Assembly (NCBI GenBank): GCA_900766195.1
Contig: CAAFUN010000017.1
Span: 21,912 to 85,911, forward strand
Source of the DNA: an uncultured Bacteroides sp.
Lineage (GTDB): Bacteria; Bacteroidota; Bacteroidia; Bacteroidales; Bacteroidaceae
DNA length: 64,000 nt
Direction: 5' to 3'
A program made the position numbers and the translations under genes. A model generated the notes under the pieces. That model saw only the letters and a program-made list of their open reading frames with translations, was not told the DNA's origin and did no database searches. This document shows positions 42,134 through 49,930 of the stretch, piece after piece (the first letter of the stretch is position 1; each line of letters starts with the position of its first letter).

Positions 42134-43282
42134 CTATAGAAACGAAGCCGCTTGGTTGAACACCGAAGTAAAGGCCTGATTTACAGGCAGCGGATCCATT
42201 TTACCACGCATAGGGAAAGGCACTTGATGAGAATAAGGATAAGGAAAATCCATCTCTTTCAGTATTTTATCCGATGCACTGCCCAGAGCCGAAAATATTC
42301 CTTTAGTAGGAATCACTGTATCCTGCTTCAGCGAAATAGCCCGGATACGTTCGGAAGCATTTTCAAAGAATTTCTCTCTAAACTCCTGCAACACGTCGGG
42401 GCGAATCATTGCTTTGAAAGCCTGCTCTAAAAAATCATTTTTAAAGCTAGCAGGCACCGACGTACGTTCTATGAAACTATGCGTAAAGTAATGTTCCATA
42501 CGATCGTAAGCCTCTTTGTCCATAATATCACGTGCACGCCCATCCATCTCACTAAAAATGGAGCCTCCGCAAAACATAAAAAGACGTGAGTCGGTAAAAA
42601 GCCCGCCAGGGTTGGCCAGCAGTAATACTTGCGACAAAAAGGCACCTATGGAGTAAGCAAACAGATTGATGCCGGTATTCTCTTTGAACAATGGATGTGT
42701 TCCGCTTTTAATATCTTGCACCAGTTGCCAGAGATTGTACACCGACTCTCTGCCAGACGCATAAAATCTCAAAGGATTTTTCGAAATACGGCAGCTTAAC
42801 GCCACATTGACAAACGTAGAATTGCATAAATCTGCCACCTCTTGTTTTCTGCGCGCTACCCATGATGAAGCCGTACGCGGATCACTCCACAGTTGCGGAC
42901 TGCGATTCATGTGAAAAGCTATCGGAAAGAGAATGACCGGTTTGCCGGTAGTCATCACCAGATATTCCGCCCAAGGAAGATACTTTTCCCACGTACGTTC
43001 GTTCAATCCATGTAGTAAGATGATAGCTTGGTCCGATTTCTGCCGACCCTGCGGATTAAAAACCATATATGTAAAGGACTTATTCTCTTCAATATGATTG
43101 TCCGGTAGCGAGCAAAAGTCCGTACCGGGCAATTCCTTTTGGAAGCTTTCAATTTCACCTGAGCCAATGGTCTGGGTAAAGCGAAACGGAATTATCTCCA
43201 GTTTACTATCGGCAATTTCAGTCTTATGTTCATAAGAAAATAGCTGATTTAAATACTTTGTACGTGTTATTACTTCCATCTT
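42134..43282 (-). CDS. Alpha/beta-hydrolase-like protein (DUF6051 type)
   Basis: A 382-residue cytoplasmic protein with an alpha/beta hydrolase core. Features are the oxyanion-side ILLHGLNERTW, the nucleophile-elbow-like segment FAYSIGAFLSQ (Ser in AYSIG) and a late ALGSASDKI region. The group is found in Bacteroidetes. Substrate is unknown. The start MEVITRTKYLNQ at 43282 is preferred; a longer reading from 43330 would begin with a Cys/Phe-rich stretch overlapping a promoter-like T-run. It converges with the TPR kinase-like gene, only 15 bases apart. Confidence 0.75.
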   Translation of the reverse strand, partial: KMEVITRTKYLNQLFSYEHKTEIADSKLEIIPFRFTQTIGSGEIESFQKELPGTDFCSLPDNHIEENKSFTYMVFNPQGRQKSDQAIILLHGLNERTWEKYLPWAEYLVMTTGKPVILFPIAFHMNRSPQLWSDPRTASSWVARRKQEVADLCNSTFVNVALSCRISKNPLRFYASGRESVYNLWQLVQDIKSGTHPLFKENTGINLFAYSIGAFLSQVLLLANPGGLFTDSRLFMFCGGSIFSEMDGRARDIMDKEAYDRMEHYFTHSFIERTSVPASFKNDFLEQAFKAMIRPDVLQEFREKFFENASERIRAISLKQDTVIPTKGIFSALGSASDKILKEMDFPYPYSHQVPFPMRGKMDPLPVNQAFTSVFNQAASFL

Positions 43283-43351
43283 TACTCTGTTTAACGATGC
43301 AAAAAAACAACACTTTACTATGCTTTGCAAAAAAATGGGTTTGTGCGATAC

Positions 43352-43411
43352 AAGTAGGGATAAAAAGCCTTAATTAGGGGTAGAAAACTTCTATCAGGGG
43401 CAAAAATCATC
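43352..43411 (+). promoter_or_regulatory. Three direct repeats at exact 20-bp spacing upstream of the LytTR gene
   Basis: AGGG starts at 43356, 43376 and 43396. The aligned units are TAGGGATAAAAAG, TAGGGGTAGAAAA and CAGGGGCAAAAAT, so more than the core is shared. The last copy covers the -33 position of the promoter that has its -7 at 43423. LytTR-domain regulators bind direct repeats about two helical turns apart, so this is probably an autoregulatory operator. Confidence 0.6.
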
Positions 43412-43422
43412 AAGATTTTCTA

Positions 43423-43430
43423 TACTTTTG
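43423..43430 (+). promoter_or_regulatory. -7 promoter element of the LytTR gene
   Basis: TACTTTTG matches TAnnTTTG and lies 23 bases before the start codon. No -33 TTTG is present. Confidence 0.6.
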
Positions 43431-43453
43431 CCAACAGAAATCAAGACTATTTC

Positions 43454-44302
43454 ATGGAGACACGATTAAACAATATACCAACATACATTTACACCCGAGA
43501 TAATATCATCCGATTGATACTACTTACGGCTGTCTTTGCATTGGTCTTTATCAATTTGTATAAGCCCTTCAGTTCGGAGAGTTGGTACAACGTATCCGAA
43601 TTTAAGTTCTTTCTCTTCTCCAGCCTCATTATCCTCACCGGAGTATTGGTAGTAGTTGTTAGCCGCATTATTATGTACTATTACGGCAAGAGGAACTCCA
43701 TCTCCTACACTCGCTATGGCATTTGGGTTTTGCTGGAAATCTTTTTTATGGCTCTCTTTTATAGCGTCTATACCGTCTCACTCAATCCAAAGCGCGAGTT
43801 TCTGGCAGCTTTCAAGGAATCAGTTGTCAACACCAGCCTTGTATTACTTTTACCATACGCTGCCCTGCATCTCTATTTCTCTTATTGTGAAAAAGAGCGC
43901 TTGTTGCGTCTGCTGGCCGAAGACCGTGCTGATGCTGCTTCCCAACAAAACGTATATTCCTTTTACGACGAGAAGAATGAACTCCGTTTATCCGTAAAAC
44001 GTGAGAATTTGCTTTATATCGAGTCAGCAGATAACTACGTATTTATTTGGTATCTCAACAAAGGTATAGTAACTAAGTTTATGCTTCGCAATTCGCTCAA
44101 AGCTATCGAAGAGAGCTTAGTTGGTACTAATGTGCAACGTTGTCACCGCTCCTATATGGTCAATTTCGATCAGGTTAAAGTAATACAGCGTCGTAAAGAC
44201 GGCATTTATATAGAACTTGGAGTTGAGAAAGTGCCAGACATCCCTATATCCAAGACTTACAGCGAAAAAGTAATACAATGGTTTGTCAGTAGCTCCTGTT
44301 GA
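43454..44302 (+). CDS. Membrane-bound LytTR-family transcriptional regulator
   Basis: A 282-residue protein with four transmembrane helices in the first 155 residues (about 20-36, 52-75, 90-110 and 123-143) and a C-terminal LytTR DNA-binding domain (about 178-278). Landmarks there are LLYIESADNYVFIWY, NVQRCHRSYMVNFDQV and the end PISKTYSEKV. There is no receiver domain, so it is a one-component membrane regulator. Three 20-bp-spaced repeats just upstream of its own promoter suggest autoregulation. Its signal is unknown. Confidence 0.9.
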   Translation: METRLNNIPTYIYTRDNIIRLILLTAVFALVFINLYKPFSSESWYNVSEFKFFLFSSLIILTGVLVVVVSRIIMYYYGKRNSISYTRYGIWVLLEIFFMALFYSVYTVSLNPKREFLAAFKESVVNTSLVLLLPYAALHLYFSYCEKERLLRLLAEDRADAASQQNVYSFYDEKNELRLSVKRENLLYIESADNYVFIWYLNKGIVTKFMLRNSLKAIEESLVGTNVQRCHRSYMVNFDQVKVIQRRKDGIYIELGVEKVPDIPISKTYSEKVIQWFVSSSC

Positions 44303-44398
44303 ATCTTTATAAAACTTTAGCTTATTCTCATTATGAAGATAAATTAGTCCTAATAATATAGCACTATTTTTTACTGAATGCAGGTTCCCATCTTATTT

Positions 44399-44486
44399 GT
44401 TTTTATTTCAGCTTTATTTCAGTCGTACTGTATTCGTATTTCATTCGTACCATATTCGTACCTTATTCGTATCTGCACTGTATCAT
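44399..44486 (+). repeat. Array A: eight degenerate 11-bp units with CGTA/GTA core
   Basis: CGTA starts at 44424, 44435, 44446, 44457 and 44468, always exactly 11 bases apart. The next unit has TGTA at 44479, and two earlier units have TTTA at 44402 and 44413 in the same register. The best units read ATTCGTACCAT and ATTCGTACCTT. The array lies in the 367-base gap between the LytTR gene and the TPR-HTH gene. Exact helical phasing points to cooperative protein binding on one face of the DNA. Confidence 0.7.
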
Positions 44487-44520
44487 ATTGACTCCAAATA
44501 TACCCCATGCCCAACGCTAT

Positions 44521-44559
44521 AGAACGAAGAAAGAACGAACAAGATACAAAAGAGATACC
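44521..44559 (+). repeat. Array C: short 11-bp-spaced repeats (AGAACGAA and AGATAC)
   Basis: AGAACGAA occurs at 44521 and 44532, and AGATAC at 44542 and 44553, both pairs 11 bases apart. The complement of AACAAGATAC is GTATCTTGTT, close to GTACCTTATT in array A, so it looks like an inverted set of the same site. It lies between array A and the -7 of the TPR-HTH gene. Confidence 0.5.
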
Positions 44560-44633
44560 TTTCTAACACATCATAAAGAGTGTTTAAGGAAAAAGAAAAA
44601 GGACTGATTGTTTAATATTTTATGGAATTTAGT

Positions 44634-44641
44634 TATTTTTG
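44634..44641 (+). promoter_or_regulatory. -7 promoter element of the TPR-HTH gene
   Basis: TATTTTTG matches TAnnTTTG and lies 28 bases before the ATG at 44670. An in-frame ATG at 44622 lies upstream of it and is therefore not the start. Confidence 0.55.
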
Positions 44642-44669
44642 CCCACCACAAACAGATTGGTTCTGCAGA

Positions 44670-46220
44670 ATGAAAAATAGTATACTAATATCCATAATAG
44701 GATGCCTATTTCTATCGCTATCCTCTTGCAAGCAACATCAACATAATGACGATCGACTGGTACGTGCCGACTCGCTCATGCAGTTCCACCCCGACAGTGC
44801 CTTACATCTATTGCAAAATACAGATATCAGTGCATTGCATGGCAAGGCCGATCTGGCCTATTATGCCCTACTTCTTACCCAAGCGAGAGACAAAAGCAAT
44901 ATTATTCAAACTAACGACTCACTCATAAACATTGCCGTGCGTTACTATGATTCTATAGGATCGCCTTCTATGCAAGCAAAAGCACACTTCTATAGGGGCT
45001 GCATATACCGTGACCAAAACAAATGTGCACCGACCATCAGAGACTATTTCACATCAATAGCATTGGCAAAGAATACAAAGAGCGAAAATCTGATTCCTCC
45101 CGCATACGTTCACATCGGGCACATTTGCTATGAACAAACATTTGACGATGCTGCCGATTCTATCTTTCAGGTGGCGGAACGAGAAGCCATCCGTATGAAA
45201 GATACTCTTTCCTTGGCAGAATCCCTATCCAGGCAGGGGTTAGTTAAAATGGAGAAAGGAGTAACCTTCTTACCTCAGGCAGAAAAACAAATGTTGCAGG
45301 CATTGGCAATGACCTCGCACCTGCCGGATAGAAACAAAGGAAATATTTATGGAGACTTAAGTTCATTATATAGCAACATGCAAAATGGACAGCAAGCCTT
45401 GCAATATGCCTTGCTCAACTTGTCCCATCATAAAGACACTACCTGTTACAAGGCATACAGCCTGCTCGGAGATGCCTATTACAAAACAGCCAAATATGAC
45501 ACCGCTACTGTCTATTTCGTCAAAAGCCTGTCCAGCAAGAACTATTATATAAAAGCAGGCGCATACATGCGCCTTGCCGACATAGCCAAGGAGAAAGGTC
45601 AAACGACCATATCTCTTAAGTACGAAAGGCTTTATTCTACCTATTTAGATAGTGCACAAAGAGCAATACAAGACAGTACCTTACTCGCAATAGGAGAAGG
45701 GAAGCTAATTTTGTCGCAAGCAGCTAAATCGGAAGCAAGAACTCCTCTCTTTCTTATGGGAATCATTTCGATTCTTGGCATTGCCATACTTTCTCTTTTT
45801 GTCCTAAGAAAGAGAAAAATCATTAAATGTCAGAAAACAGATCAGGAGTGTATAGCGAAATCCTTACCCGTTTATAACAAAATGAAGCGCATTATCCAAG
45901 AATACCGCCAATACGAAAAATCAAAGGAAACTATGACCAAAGAAGACTGGGATGAACTCATCACAGAATCAAATCTCCTCTATAACAATCTTATCGGCGA
46001 CTTAGAAGCCAAATACAAGTTATCACCGGAAGAACAGAGAATCTGTTGCCTTTACATGCTGGATTTTCCTACTTCCCACCTGAGATACTTACTAAATTGC
46101 TCGCGCGATACTGTCTATAGAAAAAGTAATGCCATATTGGATAAAATACAGAAGTCCTCAAAAAAAGGTACACTAAAAGAGGTACTGAAATCATATAACC
46201 CCACAATAAGACACAAATAA
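44670..46220 (+). CDS. TPR - transmembrane - HTH one-component regulator
   Basis: A 516-residue protein. It starts with a signal/lipobox-like segment (LSSC, Cys 20), then TPR-type helical repeats (about 30-350, periplasmic by topology) and one transmembrane helix (358-380). A basic linker follows, and a C-terminal LuxR-like HTH (from about 450: LSPEEQRICCLYM, then CSRDTVYRKSNAILDKI). This layout allows a signal outside the membrane to control DNA binding inside. Repeat arrays with a common core lie upstream (A and C) and at its 3' end (B), so autoregulation and control of the next gene are likely. The ligand is not known. Confidence 0.85.
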   Translation: MKNSILISIIGCLFLSLSSCKQHQHNDDRLVRADSLMQFHPDSALHLLQNTDISALHGKADLAYYALLLTQARDKSNIIQTNDSLINIAVRYYDSIGSPSMQAKAHFYRGCIYRDQNKCAPTIRDYFTSIALAKNTKSENLIPPAYVHIGHICYEQTFDDAADSIFQVAEREAIRMKDTLSLAESLSRQGLVKMEKGVTFLPQAEKQMLQALAMTSHLPDRNKGNIYGDLSSLYSNMQNGQQALQYALLNLSHHKDTTCYKAYSLLGDAYYKTAKYDTATVYFVKSLSSKNYYIKAGAYMRLADIAKEKGQTTISLKYERLYSTYLDSAQRAIQDSTLLAIGEGKLILSQAAKSEARTPLFLMGIISILGIAILSLFVLRKRKIIKCQKTDQECIAKSLPVYNKMKRIIQEYRQYEKSKETMTKEDWDELITESNLLYNNLIGDLEAKYKLSPEEQRICCLYMLDFPTSHLRYLLNCSRDTVYRKSNAILDKIQKSSKKGTLKEVLKSYNPTIRHK

Positions 46221-46259
46221 GACACCTTACACCGAAAATAAGACACTCATAAGACACAT
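46204..46259 (+). repeat. Array B: four ATAAGACAC repeats in 11-bp phase
   Basis: ATAAGACAC occurs identically at 46206, 46217, 46238 and 46249 (steps 11, 21, 11). A degenerate unit fills the gap (TTACACC, 46227). The array starts in the last codons of the TPR-HTH gene and ends about 20 bases before the -7 of the lipoprotein gene. Its complement GTGTCTTATT resembles GTACCTTATT in array A. Confidence 0.75.
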
Positions 46260-46277
46260 CCAAAGCATAAGTCGGAA

Positions 46278-46286
46278 TAATTTTGC
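46278..46286 (+). promoter_or_regulatory. -7 promoter element of the lipoprotein gene
   Basis: TAATTTTGC matches TAnnTTTGC and lies 18 bases before the ATG at 46305. Array B covers the -33 region. Confidence 0.55.
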
Positions 46287-46304
46287 ACCTATTAATTTTG
46301 ATTT

Positions 46305-46727
46305 ATGAAAACAAGATTCTTTATCCTAACAGTATTTCTATGCGTGCTTTTGTCGCTGGTGAGTTCCTGCGATAGTGATGACGATACTTATGTCATGCAA
46401 ACCCCTCCTATCGGAGCTGTTTTTGAGGATTCGTCAGTAGCCATTAAGTTTGAGAATACAAAGTTTGTAAGTTTCATCTGCTTGGAATCTAATCACAAAG
46501 ATTCAGGATTGGCTCAGTATACATTTAAAGACGGTGTAGTTACCTTTATAAATCCTTATAGCAAACGACCCTCCCAAGAAGATACAACAGAACCCTATTT
46601 CTTAAAATTCGAAGGAAAATTCATTAGTCCCAAAAGACTGGAAGCCAGCTATTTTTTTGCTGGAAAGCATGAAATGATTCAAGTGGTGAGTAGTCCCCAC
46701 CCTTTATATAGGACATCACCAGATTGA
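46305..46727 (+). CDS. Small lipoprotein
   Basis: A 140-residue lipoprotein (lipobox VSSC, Cys about 22) with a compact beta-rich mature part. It is similar along its length to the lipoprotein at 47728-48123: both run SVAIKFENT/SLSLTFESS, then a YTFKDGVVTFIN/YKIDNTQIVIIN strand pair, then a PS..D..TE/S.Y segment. Function is unknown. It is the first gene after array B and is a likely target of the TPR-HTH regulator. Confidence 0.75.
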   Translation: MKTRFFILTVFLCVLLSLVSSCDSDDDTYVMQTPPIGAVFEDSSVAIKFENTKFVSFICLESNHKDSGLAQYTFKDGVVTFINPYSKRPSQEDTTEPYFLKFEGKFISPKRLEASYFFAGKHEMIQVVSSPHPLYRTSPD

Positions 46728-46781
46728 ATGAAAGCAAAATAAGTATTATCAAGAAAACCGATGGCATTTTTAATTAAAAAG

Positions 46782-46817
46782 ACTTTGCGAATAAAATCAT
46801 TCGCAAAGTTCTTTTTG
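46782..46817 (+). terminator. Terminator-like hairpin, copy 1
   Basis: ACTTTGCGAAT (46782-46792) pairs with ATTCGCAAAGT (46799-46809), followed by TCTTTTT. A homologous copy with the same downstream sequence GGATTAAAT is found at 48840-48880. Confidence 0.75.
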
Positions 46818-46953
46818 GATTAAATTAACAGTACGCGCAAAGGGACTTCTTGCATTGCCACTGTCTTTATAAGAAATTTAAATTCAACATTATTAAGCAA
46901 AAATCCCCACAATACATCTTATCAATAATATATACAATAAATAGAAAAAGGAA

Positions 46954-47655
46954 ATGAAAAACAGATTAATAGTATTATTTATCGTAATGCTTTTCAGCAT
47001 TGGCAATGCTGGTGCACAAGTAAAGTTTGGCATTGAAGCCGGAGGAAACTTTTCACATTATTTAGGAGGAACGGCAACAACTGCAAAACAGTCGGGTAAA
47101 ATGAAAGCGGGATTCCAAGTAGGAGTTACAGCCGATTACACATTAAAAAATAATCTGATGTTGATTTCAGGAATATCATTTCTGCAAACAAATAGCACAA
47201 TGAAACTTGCCGATCACATGAACTTCCTCTTCCCAAAAACTGACATCAGGTTGAACAATCTGATTCTACCCTTAAAAATAGGATACAACTTGCATTTGGG
47301 AGACAAAGTGAGCTTAGTGCCATCAATAGGTGTGTATGGAGGCTATGCTTTTAGTGCGGGAAAATGTGATTTGAACATTACTTATCCAAAAGATAACGGG
47401 GCAGAGATTAAAACCGTGCAATGGAAGCCGATGGATGGATACAGCTATGAAATTCCGAATGTAAAGCCCAGTGGATATGTGGCGCAGACAGACAAATTCT
47501 CGCATTGGGATTATGGAGCAATTGCAGGGGTCAAGTTGATAGGACTAGATCATTACACGCTGTCCTTTGACTATACTGTCGGCATTAAAGAGGTGAAGAA
47601 AGATAATAAACTTCGTAACTCTACATTCCAGCTTTCAGTGGGGTATAGATTCTAA
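46954..47655 (+). CDS. Outer-membrane beta-barrel protein (PorT-like)
   Basis: A 233-residue protein with a signal peptide (1-22, NAGAQ) and a PorT-like eight-stranded barrel. It shows KFGIEAGGNFSHY, GKMKAGFQVGVTADYTL, the central LNNLILPLKIGYNLHLGDKVSLVPSIGVYGGYAF and a C-terminal GYRF with terminal Phe. It is the same broad family as the gene at the left window edge. It stands between two related small lipoproteins, so these may be partners in one envelope complex. Ligand and function are unknown. Confidence 0.85.
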   Translation: MKNRLIVLFIVMLFSIGNAGAQVKFGIEAGGNFSHYLGGTATTAKQSGKMKAGFQVGVTADYTLKNNLMLISGISFLQTNSTMKLADHMNFLFPKTDIRLNNLILPLKIGYNLHLGDKVSLVPSIGVYGGYAFSAGKCDLNITYPKDNGAEIKTVQWKPMDGYSYEIPNVKPSGYVAQTDKFSHWDYGAIAGVKLIGLDHYTLSFDYTVGIKEVKKDNKLRNSTFQLSVGYRF

Positions 47656-47727
47656 TGATATTGTCAACAGAACATATTTTACCTACTACAAATAATTTTA
47701 CATGTCACGATCAATAAGTTTTCAGAA

Positions 47728-48123
47728 ATGGTGAAATCTCTTCTTAGTTATTTAATTTTATTGTGTCTATGCCTGTATTCATGTGAAAAGGAACAGATGG
47801 ACACAAAAGATACAAACATTGTTGGAAAGACATTTGGTCATGAAAGTCTTTCTCTTACCTTTGAAAGCTCTGATTCTGTTTGTTTTGAAACAATAAACAC
47901 TTTATATCCTGTAAAAGGAAAAGCGAAGTATAAAATAGATAATACTCAAATTGTGATAATAAATAAAAGAAAGCCCTCAGCAGATAGCGTAACAGAGAGT
48001 TATATTCAAAGTTTTAGAGGATACTTAAAAAGAGATAAAATAGATGATGCTACATATTCTATTTATGGTCAGTACGAAAAAGAGCAGGTTTTTGGAGATA
48101 ACGTAACTTTATTTCTTAAATAA
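47728..48123 (+). CDS. Small lipoprotein, paralogue of the one at 46305
   Basis: A 131-residue lipoprotein (lipobox LYSC, Cys about 19). The mature part aligns with the protein at 46305-46727: TFESSDSVCFE, YKIDNTQIVIIN, RKPSADSVTESY. Both look like small lipocalin-like or immunoglobulin-like beta domains. The function is unknown. It starts 72 bases after the barrel gene. AT-rich codons (many Lys, Asn and Ile) suggest a recently gained or fast-evolving region. Confidence 0.7.
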   Translation: MVKSLLSYLILLCLCLYSCEKEQMDTKDTNIVGKTFGHESLSLTFESSDSVCFETINTLYPVKGKAKYKIDNTQIVIINKRKPSADSVTESYIQSFRGYLKRDKIDDATYSIYGQYEKEQVFGDNVTLFLK

Positions 48124-48166
48124 AACAAGAGTTATCAATATAAACCCATTTCAGTATAAGGAGGCT

Positions 48167-48268
48167 ATGATAAAAAGTTACAAAAGATTGTTAGTAAATC
48201 AAGGATTACTCTTTTTATTATTTCCGATGATAACTCTGAAGACTATACACATTCTACACTTTAAATAA
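48167..48268 (+). CDS. Possible 33-residue membrane peptide
   Basis: ATG at 48167 follows a strong ribosome binding site (AAGGAGG) at a good distance. The 33-residue frame contains a hydrophobic stretch LLFLLFPMITL. Such strong sites are rare in this genome (greA has another), which is the main support. The frame is short and may be chance. Confidence 0.35.
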   Translation: MIKSYKRLLVNQGLLFLLFPMITLKTIHILHFK

Positions 48269-48276
48269 TATAAAAA

Positions 48277-48690
48277 ATGAAGAAAATAGAATCAGACATC
48301 CTTTATCGCAAAATGGTAAATCAATTGGTGCTAATTTCAATTGCTTTCTTACTTTGTCTTTGTTCTTGCTCTAATGAGAGCACAGGTAATGAATTATCAG
48401 GAACAACATGGATGGCAAAGATAGATATGGAACATTCTGTTCTGTCAGCAAATTTAAAGGATAGTCAATATTACTATTCTTTAAACTTTTATGATAATAA
48501 TAAGTTTAGTATTGCCATTAAAGACAAGAATGGAATTAACGTAGGATTTTTGAAACAAGGAAGTTATACCGTAAAGGAAAGAGAGCTAAAACTCTTTATA
48601 GGCAAAGGAGAAGAGCGAAGTTATTACGAACCGGAGAAAGGAGAAATTTATATACCATATTACGATTCAACCTTTATAAGACAGAACTGA
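48277..48690 (+). CDS. Small lipoprotein
   Basis: A 137-residue protein, or 125 from the internal Met at residue 13 (MVNQLVLISIAF), which gives a better signal peptide. The lipobox is LCSC. The mature part has the small lipocalin-like pattern LSGTTWMAKI, then alternating strands ending in EIYIPYYDSTF. It may belong to the same broad group as the lipoproteins at 46305 and 47728, but the similarity is weaker. The function is unknown. Confidence 0.65.
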   Translation: MKKIESDILYRKMVNQLVLISIAFLLCLCSCSNESTGNELSGTTWMAKIDMEHSVLSANLKDSQYYYSLNFYDNNKFSIAIKDKNGINVGFLKQGSYTVKERELKLFIGKGEERSYYEPEKGEIYIPYYDSTFIRQN

Positions 48691-48839
48691 CGTAATCTGT
48701 ATTCTATTGAAACTCTTTTTTTCAGTCATATCAGATTAGGCTATTTTTAGTTAAATACGTATATTGAAGCAGTACAGCATTTCTCATAGGATTTCTACGA
48801 AGAATGCTACATTTTCTCCATTAAGAGATTAAAAATTGA

Positions 48840-48880
48840 GCTTTGCGGATAAAGTTACCCGCAAAGCTATTTTTGGATTA
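48840..48880 (+). terminator. Terminator-like hairpin, copy 2
   Basis: GCTTTGCGG (48840-48848) pairs with CCGCAAAGC (48859-48867), followed by TATTTTTGG and the same GGATTAAAT tail as the copy at 46782. Confidence 0.75.
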
Positions 48881-48919
48881 AATAAGTAGTATAAACATAA
48901 TGATTTTATACATTTTCTA

Positions 48920-48928
48920 TATCTTTGC
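48920..48928 (+). promoter_or_regulatory. -7 promoter element of the gene at 49020
   Basis: TATCTTTGC is a full consensus match, 92 bases before the ATG at 49020. It rules out the in-frame ATG at 48900 as the start. Confidence 0.6.
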
Positions 48929-49019
48929 AGCGAAATTCAAAAATAGCCTGTATTGCTGTTTATCCTTTCTCTATGACTTTACGATAAGACGAAGCTGTCA
49001 CTATAATAAAGGAATTAGT

Positions 49020-49700
49020 ATGATACGGAAATATGTTCTTTTGCTTTTTAGCATTTTATGCAGTTCACTCTCTTGCTTTTCGCAAGAGCAGAGCAGAAAA
49101 GACAGCATACATACTGACGTGTCAAGAAGTGCAACTCCCGGTGTTCAGATATCCAATTCTATTATTATGCCTGCTGTTTCAACTTCAACAGAAGCGCGTC
49201 AGTTGACTATCAACAGTACCGACACAATGACTTTCAAAATTCCCCTGGCCAATGATTATTGGCAACTGCCTTGGGGATATTCATCCTACCATATAAATAA
49301 CCTCATAGCCAATGATTATGCGGCATATAGCGAAATTGGTCCTTTTGATGCTTTCAGCATGCATCAAACCTATCCCGCTCTTGGATCAATAACTTATATG
49401 GACTTTACACACTTAGTGAATCTCACGTCAAGGCTATCTGTAACTTACGGCTTCTATGTAAGTAAATACAATATTGGCAAGGCCAACTTAGTGGATTTCG
49501 GCGTAAACTTCGGAGCGGATTACCGGTTATATCGTAATATTAGTTTGGGCTTTGTCAATCAATTCTCATTAAGACAACATATTATAAATGCTCCGGAAGG
49601 AGTAACCTCGCTCTTCCCACACAACAGAAGTGAGGTCAATATAAACTTCAAACCAATGAAAAATGTAAAATTCAAAATATTTCTCTCTAACGATCCTTGA
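49020..49700 (+). CDS. Secreted or outer-membrane protein of unknown function
   Basis: A 226-residue protein with a signal peptide (MIRKYVLLLFSILCSSLSCFSQ). The mature part has Tyr/Phe/Asn-rich alternating stretches (SRLSVTYGFYVSKYNIG, FGVNFGADYRLYRNISLGFV, FSLRQHI), which look like outer-membrane strands. The C-terminus ends KFKIFLSNDP. It may be a small barrel. I do not recognise a family. The start at 49020 is chosen from the promoter at 48920. Confidence 0.6.
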   Translation: MIRKYVLLLFSILCSSLSCFSQEQSRKDSIHTDVSRSATPGVQISNSIIMPAVSTSTEARQLTINSTDTMTFKIPLANDYWQLPWGYSSYHINNLIANDYAAYSEIGPFDAFSMHQTYPALGSITYMDFTHLVNLTSRLSVTYGFYVSKYNIGKANLVDFGVNFGADYRLYRNISLGFVNQFSLRQHIINAPEGVTSLFPHNRSEVNINFKPMKNVKFKIFLSNDP

Positions 49701-49930
49701 AAAAGAAAATTGAACCTATTAATTTCTCTTGAAAAATAGCAATAAAATATTCCTTCTATATGCATGCAATATTTTAATCTAACGTGCATTTATATCTGAT
49801 AAATAGACCTTAGATATACGGGATTTATCCTTTTAAAGCTATTTAAGATTCAGCATATAGAGGTCTTTACATTCCGCACTATCGTTTAATATGAATTTGA
49901 ATACAAAACAGCTAAAAGTTAAAGAACATA

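Noticed and set aside
44399..44486. Array A as a CRISPR array
   Set aside because: The units are 11 bases with no spacers, and no cas genes are in the window.
44622..44669. Upstream in-frame ATG for the TPR-HTH gene
   Set aside because: It lies before the -7 promoter element, and the peptide from it has no signal-sequence character, while MKNSILISII at 44670 does.
48900..49019. Upstream start for the secreted protein at 49020
   Set aside because: It would place the -7 element TATCTTTGC inside the coding region; the ATG at 49020 gives a clean signal peptide.
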